In this document: in pieces, positions 54,120 through 64,000 of the stretch
How the letters are laid out: each line of letters opens with the position of its first letter
Numbering within the stretch: the stretch's first letter is position 1
DNA from: Deroplatys truncata
Taxonomy: Eukaryota; Arthropoda; Insecta; Mantodea; Mantidae
Assembly (NCBI GenBank): GCA_030765065.1
Contig: CM060975.1
Span: 197,936,507-198,000,506, forward strand
Length of the DNA: 64,000 nt
Reading direction: 5' to 3'
Position numbers and translations under genes: made by a program
Notes under the pieces: model-generated
Told to the model about the DNA's origin: nothing
Database searches by the model: none
Seen by the model: the letters and a program-made list of their open reading frames with translations, nothing else

Positions 54120-54545
54120 GGTAATATTGATGAAATACAAGCTGGATTGAAATGAAAATAAATAAAACACTGTTTTCAAGAAACGAAATACAAAATAAAA
54201 CCAAAGTAACGGCATTCCTGAAAAATACGCAAGAAGAAATAAAGTAGTTTAAGATAACATCATCATAGTACCGGTAAATCATTTCACCTATCGGGGTGGT
54301 GACATCTCGTATAATTATGATTATTTCATAAATTAAGTGGCTAAATTCCAAAGTATATGCGGAATAATAAAGCAATTGTTAACATAGAAGAATTTTGACC
54401 ATTTCCACATTATTGTATAAATCAGAAATATGGATATGAAGAGAAAAAGATACAATCGAAATCAAATCAGCTGATAGGTGATAGTTATGATCAGCAAAAG
54501 TGTAAATTAGAAGATCGTCACAAATGAAAGTACTGGGAAGAAACC
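54120..54545 (+). pseudogene. LINE ORF2 C-terminal fragment
   Basis: Frameshifted plus-strand blocks read QAGLK (GLKI-like), VNHFTYRGGDISYNYD (compare the FxYLGCxISYxxD motif after reverse transcriptase), AKFQSICGIIKQ, and RNMDMKRKRYNR (compare the GSExWxxKxRDxxR motif). This is the post-reverse-transcriptase region of an insect LINE. It stops at the SINE starting near 54548. Confidence 0.6.
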
Positions 54546-54547
54546 GA

Positions 54548-54915
54548 GCGAGGTTACTCATTTCACCTTTCATTTGCTTGGTTGTTTCAGGGTTGGTAGT
54601 GTCGGCGTTGCATGGCAGGGAAAAAGGATGCCCTCTGTACCACTTCGTCCCCCGGATTCAGGGCTGTCTCCGAGTCCGAGCCCTCCAGTGGGATGTGCAA
54701 GCCTGCAGGTTGGGAGGGGATCCGGTTGTACCAGCTGCCACCGGGGAGTTCCAACCTGGAAAACGTAGGGACCCTGTCCTCTGCTCTGTCGTTTGCCCCC
54801 GGATCCGGCCGCCGTCTGTCTTCTCTCCCCTCACCCATTCCTCCCGGTGGCGCCCTGTTAGAGGCCTAGGCACAAAATATCTACATAGGTCGAGGTGTTA
54901 AGTACCCTTCCGCCT
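54548..54915 (+). repeat. SINE family A copy, 3' part
   Basis: It starts ACTCATTTCACCTTTCATTT and GTTTCAGGGTTGGTAGTGTC and ends CCTAGGCACAAAATATCTAC, ATAGGTCGAGGTG, matching the 3' part of the 44.5-kb copy. The tRNA head is absent. It is inserted in, or joined to, the LINE fragment. Confidence 0.75.
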
Positions 54916-55335
54916 TTAGTCCTAGTAGGGCAAGAGCTCCATAGTGTTGCACTAGCAGATAATATAAATATGCTAGAACTGAGAGCAACATTTGAAGAGG
55001 ATAGCCATAAATCGATACCCGAAACAAATACCATAATACAAATCAAAGGAAGAACTGTTATTGTCAGATCTAGGAAAACAGTTGAGTTTCAGAATAACCT
55101 ATTCTATAATTGTATATGACGATAAGGCTAAATATCCGGGACAAGTTAGCAAGCAATGTATGTACATCCTTACTGGAGAGTTCAGTAAATACAGTACTGT
55201 CTGATGAAAACAAAAGACGCCAATGAGCTGCCTTAGTTGCTATTGTAAACATTACAGTCGTGATGATAGAAAATGAAGTAGGACACACATCGAAATGAGA
55301 GACAAAGTGTATTGTATCTCTAGCCACGAAGCGGA
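54916..55335. other. unrecognised stretch with a 74-codon frame
   Basis: Frame 54895-55119 (SVALADNINMLELRATFEED...) has ordinary composition but no family I can name. It could be further LINE material or chance. Confidence 0.4.
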
Positions 55336-55339
55336 TTGT

Positions 55340-55725
55340 ACAATCGCTTCCACTTATGCGATCACCGCAGCTTTGGGAGGCATTCTACTGGCTTACACAG
55401 CTGGAGTATGTATCTGTAGCAAGCAGGAGGTGTGTATATCTGTTTACTTTTTCGCGCATGCAGTATCGTCCAGTTTTACTTGCACAATTCCAGATTATTC
55501 ACATACGAATATATAGCTTTAAGCGATAGCTTTACTCGTCATAAGTTATAATAATCATGTTTAAATATATAACTTAGTTAAACCCATTTTATACAATATC
55601 GCCACGAAATATTTAAATATTTTAATGCAACATACCGTAAAGTTGAAATATATTATACTTTTTATCTAAAAGAGGACATTTTAATAGATATTATTGGAAT
55701 CATCTGTCCAATTTAAACATACAGG
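55340..55725. repeat. dispersed repeat shared with 14150-14640
   Basis: Common text includes GGAGGCATTCTACTG, TTTTTCGCGCATGCAGTATC and ATTATTGGAATCATCTGTCC. It lacks the internal tandem duplication of the 14-kb copy. Confidence 0.65.
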
Positions 55726-55935
55726 GTGAATCATTTAACTTGAGACTGTACAATATCTCCAAAACTAAGCATTGTAGAAAGAAATGCCTTGAATAAAAGT
55801 TGCTTGATATTATGAGTGAAAGTAAATGCCATTAGTCGTGTTTTGTTTGGAGGTCATTATAATGGTCATTTTAGAATCATTTATTTTTTTTAAAATGGGT
55901 ATCTACGTCAATTTAAATTAAATTTAAGGTTAAAT
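55726..55935. other. possible end of an unidentified repeat
   Basis: It starts ACAGGGTGAATCATTTAACT and continues TATCTCCAAAACTAAGC. Short ACAGGGTGA-type starts are frequent at the ends of insect repeats, but no second end was found. Confidence 0.3.
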
Positions 55936-55936
55936 T

Positions 55937-56109
55937 GAGCTGTTCACAGACACCCAGACAAACGCACACACGGCTATGTTTCCAAATATGCTTTCTTTGG
56001 ATTCAAGGCACCTCAAAACATGTATTTCCGGTGAAATCTCGGTATCTAATTTTTGGGTGGAATGCAGTACTTCCCTTACTTATTATGCGCAGTACAGAAA
56101 GTAAAAATA
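55937..56109 (-). mobile_element. family-H 5'-end fragment
   Basis: It reads GAGCTGTTCACAGACACCCA through GGTGAAATCTCGGTATCTAA to GCGCAGTACAGAAAGTAAAA. Confidence 0.8.
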
Positions 56110-56884
56110 ATCACGAAGACACGATCAAGTGAGACATTATCGTCTTTCATTTGAATAATTTGCAACATAATTTCCTGAAGCAGTTCATGTAGGACGCGCT
56201 ATTTTCTGTAATTATCTGATACATCATCTGCTTTTTGCTACGATCTACAGGTTTTTCAATATCTTGCCATCAGAGTTCAGCATAACATTATAGTCCATAG
56301 TGAGATATATCTGCACAGAATTTCCAGTGTTTTATTACCCTCTGCACAGAACTACCAGAATGAATGAGGTATTTCCCATCGACTAGGGACGGATAAAACA
56401 GTATCTCCAAGTTCAAAAAATTCAGGTTGTCAAATACGTTATTGTTCATGTTGAAAGTTAGGAAAAGGTTATTCAATTCCGTGTCTTCTCCCCTCTTGAA
56501 ATTCAATAGCTCTGATTATGTACACTCAAGTACATAGAGTCCTGACGATTAAGCCGCTGTGGTTTATATTGGTAAGGGTGTACTAAACCTCCTCTGGCAT
56601 GCCCAGTCCTCACCCCTTACCTGATTCTAGAACTTCACTTAATGTTTGCTTTACTCCCCCGTTTTCCTTCGCTCTTGAGCCTATAACCGAACTGTGTTCA
56701 TAGGTTGATGCTTGAATGCAAGACGTCTGTCATAAAACCAATACGAGACGAACTGATCCAGTGTGTGGACCGTCGCCTTCCAGCCACTCAGGTGAATTGT
56801 TTCGTACTCCTCCCCTTTCGTCGCCTACCTTTCTCATCGGCTAATGCGTGAATTCCAATCAGAAGATATTGGCTTACCCATGGC
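56110..56884. other. unrecognised stretch
   Basis: No convincing frame or repeat was seen. Confidence 0.5.
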
Positions 56885-56995
56885 CGTATGGAGCACAAAA
56901 GATTAGGGGTTTTTACCAACATTAAATAAAGAAAAATACTAAAAGAAACCATAATCATCAGCACATTTCCGTTCACTTGACTGCTCCTAGACGGC
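56885..56995. repeat. short repeat shared with 16580-16672
   Basis: GGGTTTTTACCAACATTAAA and GAAAAATACTAAAAGAAACC align with GGGTTCTGTCAACATTAGAT and GAAAAACACTAGAAAACTA. Element class is unknown. Confidence 0.5.
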
Positions 56996-57754
56996 AAGTT
57001 TCGTTACACATTTATACATTATTTTATTTGTGGGTAGTCAGCAGTAGTATCGTCCCCTTCTGGTGTTAACATAGGTTATGAGGCAATAAATAGGGAATAT
57101 AATGCAGTGTAGATACAATTCTGATTAAATTAAGGCAACTTCCTATATTTATGTTTTAGATGTTGGTACACTTGAAGGGGATATGAGCTTCTTTTTCTTG
57201 TGTTAGCCAGATTGGACTTTTTGCCTGGTTCACAATAATGCAGCGATATTATCTGGGGAGTAGAATAGCACTATATTATACCTTATTTCCTACTATATCA
57301 AATTTAATGTTTATTTAAAAAAGCAAATTGATAAACAAAATACATGTAAATGTAACTTTCGCTTATGTGTTGTGCCATTAGTTGGAGCTAGACACTTTGA
57401 GATGCTGGTTGCTCGCTGTACTACGTGAAACAGCCGCTAGGACCTTGCTTACCCTCTTTCCTCATAGATGGCGATGGCCGAAGTATGCGCGTTTCTTGTT
57501 TCTTTTGTTTGGCGTGACGTGTCATGAGTGTCTTGGGCATGGCGCTCCTCTGGCTGTCACTAGTGGCGGGAGTGAGGTAGCTAGATGCAGGGATAGCTAT
57601 GGGTGAAGGTGTACCCTATTTGCCAGAAGATACACGCTGTGACGGTTGGTGAAAGCGGGTAGGACGGCCTCCTTTCGTGTTTGAAATTCTGGTTTTTCGT
57701 GGGTGTGTTGAAATTTAGGCAAATGCCTAGGCAGTGTACTGCTTCTAGTACGTG
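56996..57754. other. unrecognised stretch, CpG-richer at 57370-57680
   Basis: The GC-richer part contains ATAGATGGCGATGGCCGAAG and could be a promoter or leader. No following gene is identifiable. Confidence 0.4.
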
Positions 57755-57900
57755 TTCGTATTTCGTTGAGGTTACGTTTCCTAGGCAATTATGTTTTATA
57801 ATTCGTACTTCATTGAAGGTACGTTTTCTTGAAGTTGAATCTTATAATTTGAATTTCATTGGTGGTACGTATTTTGGAAATAAATCTTATAAGAGTGGCT
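57755..57900 (+). repeat. minisatellite, three units of about 53 bp
   Basis: Landmarks GGTTACGTTTCCT, GGTACGTTTTCTT and GGTACGTATTTTGG alternate with TTTATAATTCG, CTTATAATTTG and CTTATAAGAGTGG. A 101-codon frame (57681-57986) crosses the array; its repeats explain the frame, and no family is recognised. Confidence 0.7.
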
Positions 57901-58540
57901 CTGATTTTAATGGTTGTTTTCCTTTGCCTTTTAATACAAACGCTGGCCAAGAAAGTCTTCTGTTTATCGAGTTTCTTGGTGGTTAGCTGTTGGTACGAAC
58001 TAAGGCATCGGACGCGATTGCTTCTATGTCGAATTGGACACGATCAGAATACTTGTTTTTATTGTTCCCTTCTTTAATCCTCTTACAGGTTAAAGTGTGT
58101 GATTATTACAGGATTGAACCTTCAGGTGATTAAAACACTGACTGAACTTACTTTATTTATTTCAACCAAATGTATATATTTGTCTCTCTTTAATTTATAG
58201 GAAAAACTAAATAATAGCAATTGGAAATGCATTTACTTAATACCAGAATGTTCAATCGAACAATAGCAAATATTTGCTGATGGTTCTATGAAGCAACTTA
58301 TTTAACAGTGTGTATGTTTTTACGAGCTCTACGTTTGTCTTCAAATGAGTTTATTGCTGGTCTCTTAACGGTCGAAAGACATATAAAATATCATAGGTAG
58401 CATTGAACTTTAATACACCAAATAAATTGTTATATAACTAAATATAGGGATTTTCCACCCAACATAAGGTTCTCTTCAGATCCGGTTTATACCAGAAACG
58501 TTTAGTAGCTAAAGGTTTTTTAGTAACAGCCAATGGAAGT
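57901..58540. other. unrecognised stretch
   Basis: AT-rich; nothing recognised. Confidence 0.5.
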
Positions 58541-58544
58541 TATA

Positions 58545-58955
58545 CAAATGAAGTTCTAGCTGGCGTACAAAATTCAAGATACACATCCCATTTATATACA
58601 ATTAGTACCTCAAACAGTGATATTTTAGCCAAATCCCTTAAAACTATTTTTGAGAAAATTTAATATAACGAAGCATTCTGCATGTAAAGGATGATTGGGA
58701 ATGGGGCAGTATTTCCCAGAAAATCTTCTCCTAGTAACCTTAGACTTTGCCTGACCCAATTATAAAACTTGCTACGTATCTCAATTTTAGACACTGAATT
58801 ATGCTATTCATAGAGGTACGGTGGCATAAACAAATGCGAGTGGGAATTTATTTCTAAAATGTTTACTCCAGAACCTATATTTGCTGTAAAATCTGGATTT
58901 CGAATTTTTAGCTGAAATACAATTCTTTCCCTATCACTGATAAAGAAAGAAGTCA
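58545..58955 (-). mobile_element. family-H repeat, strongly diverged 5' half
   Basis: CAAAATTCAAGATACACATC, ATTATGCTATTCATAGAGG, GTAAAATCTGGATTTCGAAT and AAAGAAAGAAG keep the family's order with many changes. It looks older than its neighbours. Confidence 0.6.
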
Positions 58956-58994
58956 ATAATGCGATTGTTTTCTCCTTTTCATGCAAGAAAGTTA

Positions 58995-59850
58995 TTTTTA
59001 CTTTCTCTACTACGTATAGTAGGTAGTAGAGGTAGTATTGTATTCCACCCAAAAAGTCGATATCGAGATTTCACCGGAAATGCATGTTTTGAGGTGCCTC
59101 GAGGTGTGTGTCTGTCTGTGAACAGCATAACTCAAAAACGAAAAGTCGGATAAATATCAAGCTTAGTATTTGAGATTAGTATCTTCCAACGGCGTAACAC
59201 GAAAATTTTCAAGAAAGTCCCCCTACCCCAGACTAGCCTTACATGGAAAGTATATGGAACATTTTTCGAAAATTTAGATATTCTCAAAAATTGCTTTATC
59301 GATTTTGATTAAACTATCATATGTTTAAGATACTTTCATGGCGACTGATATGTATATCTTGAATTTTCTAGGAATATCCCCAAAAGTCCGCTTCATTCTG
59401 AATGACTTTCGCATAACTGGAAAACCGTAAGAGATAGACAAAATTTTACTACGCAAAACGTTAAAACACAGAATTTATGTCATACAGCTTTTTTGTTGTT
59501 TTTTGTTGTTTTTTTTTCCTCGAGTGAGCCATTTCCGAGATATTGCTTGTTAATTGTTTGAATTTCCCAATACTTATACCTTTTCTCAAATGGGGAATTT
59601 GTTATTTTTTTATTTATTAATTTTTTTTTATTTCCTGAACATGCAAAGGGAATGGAATGCTCCACCTAGCAACCTGCTCTTAAAAGATTTGACTATCGCT
59701 TACAACCTGCCATATTCCCCTTGCACCCACAAGAAAATTTGCAAATCTGCAAATGTTTATCTCGATTAACATGAAGTAGATGGAGAATAAGCGATTGTAA
59801 AAATAGTTTGTACAAGAGTAAAGAAAGTCATGTGAGTGCAACATATCAGA
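58995..59850 (+). mobile_element. family-H repeat, full length, first of a head-to-tail pair
   Basis: It starts TTTTTACTTTCTCTACTACG and ends AAAGTCATGTGAGTGCAACA, TATCAGA, passing directly into the TTTTTACTTCCTCTAC start of the next copy with one shared T run. The microsatellite is minimal (GTGTGTGTCTGTCTGTG, about 59104). Confidence 0.88.
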
Positions 59851-60641
59851 TTTTTACTTCCTCTACTGCTTACCTATTAACAGGGGAAGTATTGAATTCC
59901 ACCCAAAAATTCGATACCGAGATGCGAAAATGTGAATAACGGAAATACACGTTTTGAGATTCCCTGAATCCCCTAAAAGCATTTTTAGTAAAGATTTCGT
60001 TGCATGTGAATAGCATAACTCAAAAGCGAAATGTCGCTTAAATACCAAACTTGGAATTTAAGATCAGCGTTTTCCAAGGATATGACATGAAGATTTTCAA
60101 AAAGGTTTTAAAAAATTGTTTCTTCTCAAAAATGACTAACGATTTTGTTTAAAATAACACACATATGTTCTCATGATAAATTCAATGTATATCTTGAATT
60201 GTTTGTAGATACCTTCTGAAGTCCTTTTCATTCTGAATTACTTTCACATAACTGGCAAACCATAAAATAGACAAAATCTTATTACACAAAAAATGTACAT
60301 CTTGTTAAAGCACATAATTTATGTAAAATATTCTTTTTTCTTTGTGGAGTTAACCTTAGCCAAGATACTCCCTGTTTTGGCTTGAATGTTCGAATACTTA
60401 TACTCTTCTCAGGTGAAAATCGTCTGTCATGCAAAGAGCATGGAATTTCAAAGGATAACATAGCGACAGTCTCTAAAAATCTGACTATCGTTTTACCTAC
60501 TGCATCTTACAAAGAAAGTGGAAATGTGAATTTAAAATTTATCTAGAATAACAAGAAGTAGATAGGATAGTATGTTTTTGTAGGAATAGTTTGTAGATGA
60601 GTGAGCAGAGAAAGTCGGGTGTGTGCAACACATATTTCTTT
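59851..60641 (+). mobile_element. family-H repeat, second of the head-to-tail pair
   Basis: From TTTTTACTTCCTCTACTGCT to GCAGAGAAAGTCGGGTGTGT, GCAACACATATTTCTTTTT. The microsatellite is lost. It is more diverged than the first copy, so the pair did not arise by a recent duplication of the unit. Confidence 0.85.
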
Positions 60642-61038
60642 TTGTCGCAAACACAATGTTATCAAGATAAACGGTTTGAAAGTTTTATTTAAAAAGCATA
60701 GCGTAATTATAACCGTATAACTAATGATCGAGTCAAAGTGTGACATTAAACGGCCAAAATGCCTGGGAAAAAGGTGCGTTCACTAAGCTTCACCACAAAC
60801 CGATGTTTCGTGGTGTTGTTTCCATATCTAGGTCAGCAGTTGTGGTGTGATCACACCTTTGCGCTTCACTGCCTTCTTCTGTTCTAATTTCCTTTATGTA
60901 GCACCTAGAGGTTAAGTGAGGAAATGTCGTAACGCTTATACCGTAATACCAACATTAAAAGTTAGGTACAAACAAGGTTCATCTTTTGAATAGTAGAAGA
61001 ATTAATGCAACTATAACGGTATGCAAGATGATAAAATT
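60642..61038. other. unrecognised stretch
   Basis: No frame or shared repeat was seen. Confidence 0.5.
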
Positions 61039-61936
61039 AAAAAAAATTCTTATGGGTTACACTCACATGACTTTCTTTACCCCTATCGTTTGTTAGTCGC
61101 TATAAAAATTACTCTTATTAAAAAAGTTTATTTTTCTGTCAACTGATTTTTAATGAAGATAAACCTTTGCAGAAATAGCTAAATTACACGCTTCGTTATA
61201 TATACAAAGGGAAGAGCGACAGCCAAATGTTTAAAAATTGGACTTTAAATGCTAGCCTTACTCTTTCCACGCAATCGCGAAAAACAACTGAATGTCTACA
61301 GAATAGAATGAAGAGATCTTCAGAGGCTATTTCCCAGAAAATTCAAGATATTTGTCATGAAAGTATCTTAACCGTGTGATATTTTAATAAAAATCATTGG
61401 AGCCATTTTTGAGAAAGTCAAAATTATCCAAATTTTTCCATGTAAGAGGTAGTTTGGGTTGGGGCAATTTTCTTGAAAACCTTCGTGTCTCTTCCCCTAC
61501 GATACTGAACGTAAATACCAGTTTTGATATTCTTTTTTAAAGTTCACTTATTTACCCATATTATTATTAGTGTATTTTTTCACTATTTTTCATTACTGCT
61601 TATTACCGCAATTACACACACACACACAAACACCCCTGCCCATGTCGGGACTCGAACCCGCGATCCTCAGCTTGGCGGAGCGTCGAAGCTACACACTCCA
61701 GCGACTACGGCTACGAGGGCCGGCAAGGATTTAATCAACTTTTCGTTTTTGAGTTATGCTGTCCACAAACACATACACACATGCATGTATGAACTGTAAC
61801 CCCTTTCTAAAACTGCTTTTTTCTGGATTCAGAGGGCCTCAAAACCTGCATTTCCGATGAAATCACGATAACGAATTTTTGGGTGGAATGCAATACTTCC
61901 TCTTCTTACTGTAGGCAAGCAGTAGAAAAAGTGAAA
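61039..61936 (-). mobile_element. family-H repeat split by SINE D
   Basis: The left block (61039-61532) begins AAATTCTTATGGGTTACACT; the right block (61731-61936) ends GCAAGCAGTAGAAAAAGTGA. The SINE sits exactly between CAGTTTTGATATT and ATCAACTTTTCGTTTTTGAG, normally contiguous in the family. Confidence 0.82.
61533..61730 (-). repeat. SINE family D copy inside family H
   Basis: Reversed, the head carries GTCGCTGGAGTGTGTAGC and B box ATCGCGGGTTCGAGTCCC, then a CA tract and tail CGGTAATAAGCAGTAATG. It aligns with 23003-23178. Confidence 0.8.
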
Positions 61937-62425
61937 ATCTGATAAACTCACAAGACTTTCTCTTCACATGATCCCTCCTCGATACATTGTAATATCCATA
62001 GAGAATTTTATTCTTCTGTTTACATTACGTTCCTCAGGATATGCTTTGGCTAAAGTAACCTCTAATTACGGAACCGTTTCAAGCACAGTACGGGAAATAA
62101 TGCACAACTTGTTTGCATATCGTAAGTCAGTTTTACTCCTAATGAACCCACGCAAAAAAAGTAAGATACAGTATAAGTGCTGCACTACATTTTTAAGGTT
62201 TGATAAAACCCAAAAATATAACAGTGAATATTCCGGAAATGATCTAAGCTGTAACAAAGGTTATTTGACACAAATTGTATATTTTTCGAGCTCACTTTTT
62301 GCTGTAGTAAGATTTTATGTATTTCTTCTGGATTACCGTTTTATAAAATTGTATAACAATCACTCAGAATGAGGAGTAATCCATACGTTATTCACAGAAA
62401 GTTCAAGATATATAGTTTATACACG
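61937..62425 (-). mobile_element. family-H repeat, diverged, head-to-tail after the previous copy
   Basis: AATCTGATAAACTCACAAGA is the 3' hairpin end and directly follows the previous copy's GTGAAA. CAAATTGTATATTTTTCGAG and TTCACAGAAAGTTCAAGATA follow. The 5' half is missing. Confidence 0.65.
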
Positions 62426-63050
62426 CACACACAATTACTTTTAATTTTTCATAATATTTCTACATTCTTTGGGCTTGTAATTCCTGGTAATTAACTAAAA
62501 AGATACGTCCTAATAACATAAGAATTGTTATTAATACCTTGGTATGTCTTCAATACGAAACTTAAGTTTACGTCTAATGTTATAAGCAGTTTCAATTCCC
62601 TTGAACTGTTTCTTTTTTTAAAGGAATAACTCGATAAACGTTTAAATCGATATCTTTAAAGAAATAAAATCATGCATACTAATGATCATATTCTTATGTG
62701 CTAAATGTAGGTCGTATTTGGTCTATGATATTTAATTTAAATGATGTTTATATATTTTCAGGTTAGTTATTCTAATGGATGTAACCAAATTAGTTACATG
62801 CTTATTTAAACTTTTCGTTAGGTCAATACTTGGACATGAAGCAGCGTCTTTATATTGACACTTTTTTAGTGTATGATTATTTTTATTTATTTTAATTTAT
62901 GGTACTTTAATGATAACATTATTTAATGTCGTCCATCACGAAAGGTTTTATAGCAACAAAAAGTTGTACAGTTATATTATCATAATCTCAAATACTATGA
63001 CTAATTACTATAGAAGAGTTATAAGTTGCAACAGTGTATTAATATCTCTA
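62426..63050. other. unrecognised stretch
   Basis: AT-rich; nothing recognised. Confidence 0.5.
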
Positions 63051-63054
63051 AGGG

Positions 63055-63197
63055 TGGCGCCGTGGCTCGGGTGGCGCTCGCCTCTTACTGAGGCGGTACG
63101 GGTTCAATCCTAGGGAACCGCATGTGGGATTTCGGGTGAACAAAACGGCGTCTGGGCGGGTTTTCTCCGGGTTCTCTGGTTTCCCCCGCCACCAATT
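63055..63197 (+). repeat. SINE family C copy, 5' part
   Basis: GGCGCCGTGGCTCGGGTGGC (A-box region), GTACGGGTTCAATCCTAGG (B box), GCATGTGGGATTTCGGG and GGGTTTTCTCCGGGTTCTCT match the full copy at 29558-29940. The 3' part is missing. Confidence 0.8.
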
Positions 63198-63219
63198 GCT
63201 CTAAAATACATAATATACC

Positions 63220-63646
63220 ACAAAATAAGATATTAGAAATAAATTGCGTGTTTTAAGAAATCTACAGCTTTTGTGAAATTCAAGATATACATTTTATTTG
63301 ACATATAAATATCTTTAATATATGGTATTTTAATCAAAATCGTTTGAGGCATTTTTTGAAAATCAAAATTTTAAAAAAATGTTCGATGTAAACGGTAGTG
63401 GGGTGGGAATTTTCTTGAAAATCTTCGTGTGGCTTCTTTGAAAGATACTGAACTTGAATACCAAGTTTGGTACTCATCCAACTTTACGTTTTTGAGCTAT
63501 GCTGTCCACACATGGACCTTTTTATAATTATTTTTGGATTCAGTGGGCCTCTAAACATATATTTCCGTAAAATCTTGGTGACGATTTTTTGGGTGGAATA
63601 CAATACCTTCTCTACCTTCTATGTATGTGGTAGTAAAAGTAATAGG
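63220..63646 (-). mobile_element. family-H repeat, 5' half
   Basis: It runs from GAAATAAATTGCGTGTTTTA to TGTATGTGGTAGTAAAAGTA. The microsatellite is lost (TGCTGTCCACACATGG). Confidence 0.78.
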
Positions 63647-64000
63647 AATACAGTGTGTGTTTTCGTATTATCAGTGGTAATAAACACAAAACTAAATCTG
63701 CTCTGGCGCGTCTCCAATTCACATGAACACTCTTTTCTTTCCTTCGCTGTTATAGCGAAGCTTTATACTCGGATATGTTGGTATCTGTTTATCTCTTTCC
63801 AAGGGAGAGTATATTCGGTTCCATATATCATCGTTAGCTCTATTTATAAACTTGGTTAGCGGTGTATCTAATATGACCAGTTGAGGAAGTTGGCATTTAA
63901 CGAGGGAAATATAAATATGATTTGTCTGTCTGCTCCTGCAAGCATAGAAGATATCTCAAGGTCACAGGAAATGCGGTGTTTGTAGTTACGTTCTAAGAAA
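63647..64000. other. unrecognised stretch
   Basis: No recognised frame or repeat to the end of the window. Confidence 0.5.

Overview
The window looks like gene-poor, repeat-dense nuclear DNA of an animal, most probably an insect. The evidence is AT-rich sequence, CA/TA/ATT microsatellites, tRNA-headed SINEs, several mariner elements, a piggyBac element with TTAA target duplications, LINE fragments of the types common in insects, and Gypsy-like LTRs. No bacterial or organellar organisation is visible. No complete host gene was found; one possible host exon (26184-26402) is offered at low confidence. Species and order cannot be fixed from the sequence.

The dominant feature is one dispersed family, called family H here. 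It has about 30 full or partial copies on both strands, roughly 17 kb or a quarter of the window by hand count. Full copies are about 850-900 bp. They begin TTTTTACTTTCTCTAC, followed by a small palindrome (TACTACGTATAGTA). The middle carries a CA/GT microsatellite of variable length. Near the other end is the inverse of the start (GTAGAGAAAGT), then a short hairpin (ATGTG-7 nt-CACAT) and CAGATTTTT. An asymmetric terminal inverted repeat, subterminal 3' hairpin, internal microsatellite, T-rich junctions and head-to-tail arrays together match the architecture described for DINE-1/HINE elements (Helentron derivatives). That class is an inference. No Rep/helicase partner lies in the window.

Layout. 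1-3.2 kb: microsatellites and local tandem duplications. 3.2-5.4 kb: decayed LINE with endonuclease remnants. 6.96-9.42 kb: piggyBac element with both ends, TTAA duplications, all catalytic aspartates and a probable 82-bp intron. 9.4-10.5 kb: decayed Tc1/mariner transposase. 11-21 kb: family H, two copies of an LTR family with 4-bp target duplications, a SINE and tandem repeats. 21-32 kb: SINEs, LINE fragments, family H. 32-38 kb: a nested tower in which a family-H copy is split by a solo LTR (TSD ATAA) and a SINE and is followed by a LINE-derived unit with an intact 366-aa Gag ORF and no reverse transcriptase; an internally deleted mariner follows. 38.4-38.9 kb: 500-bp solo LTR with TSD ATAT. 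39-49 kb: family H with SINEs inside it, and a Gypsy-like 5' LTR with primer binding site. 49-51 kb: a nearly intact mariner inside a BED-finger/hAT-like pseudogene. 51-55 kb: SINEs, a minus-strand promoter with a perfect heat-shock element array, and a LINE C-terminal fragment. 55-64 kb: mostly family H and unrecognised AT-rich DNA.

Nothing here forms an operon or host pathway. The informative relationships are insertions into insertions, which give relative ages. All classifications come from reading the sequence; no database search was run.
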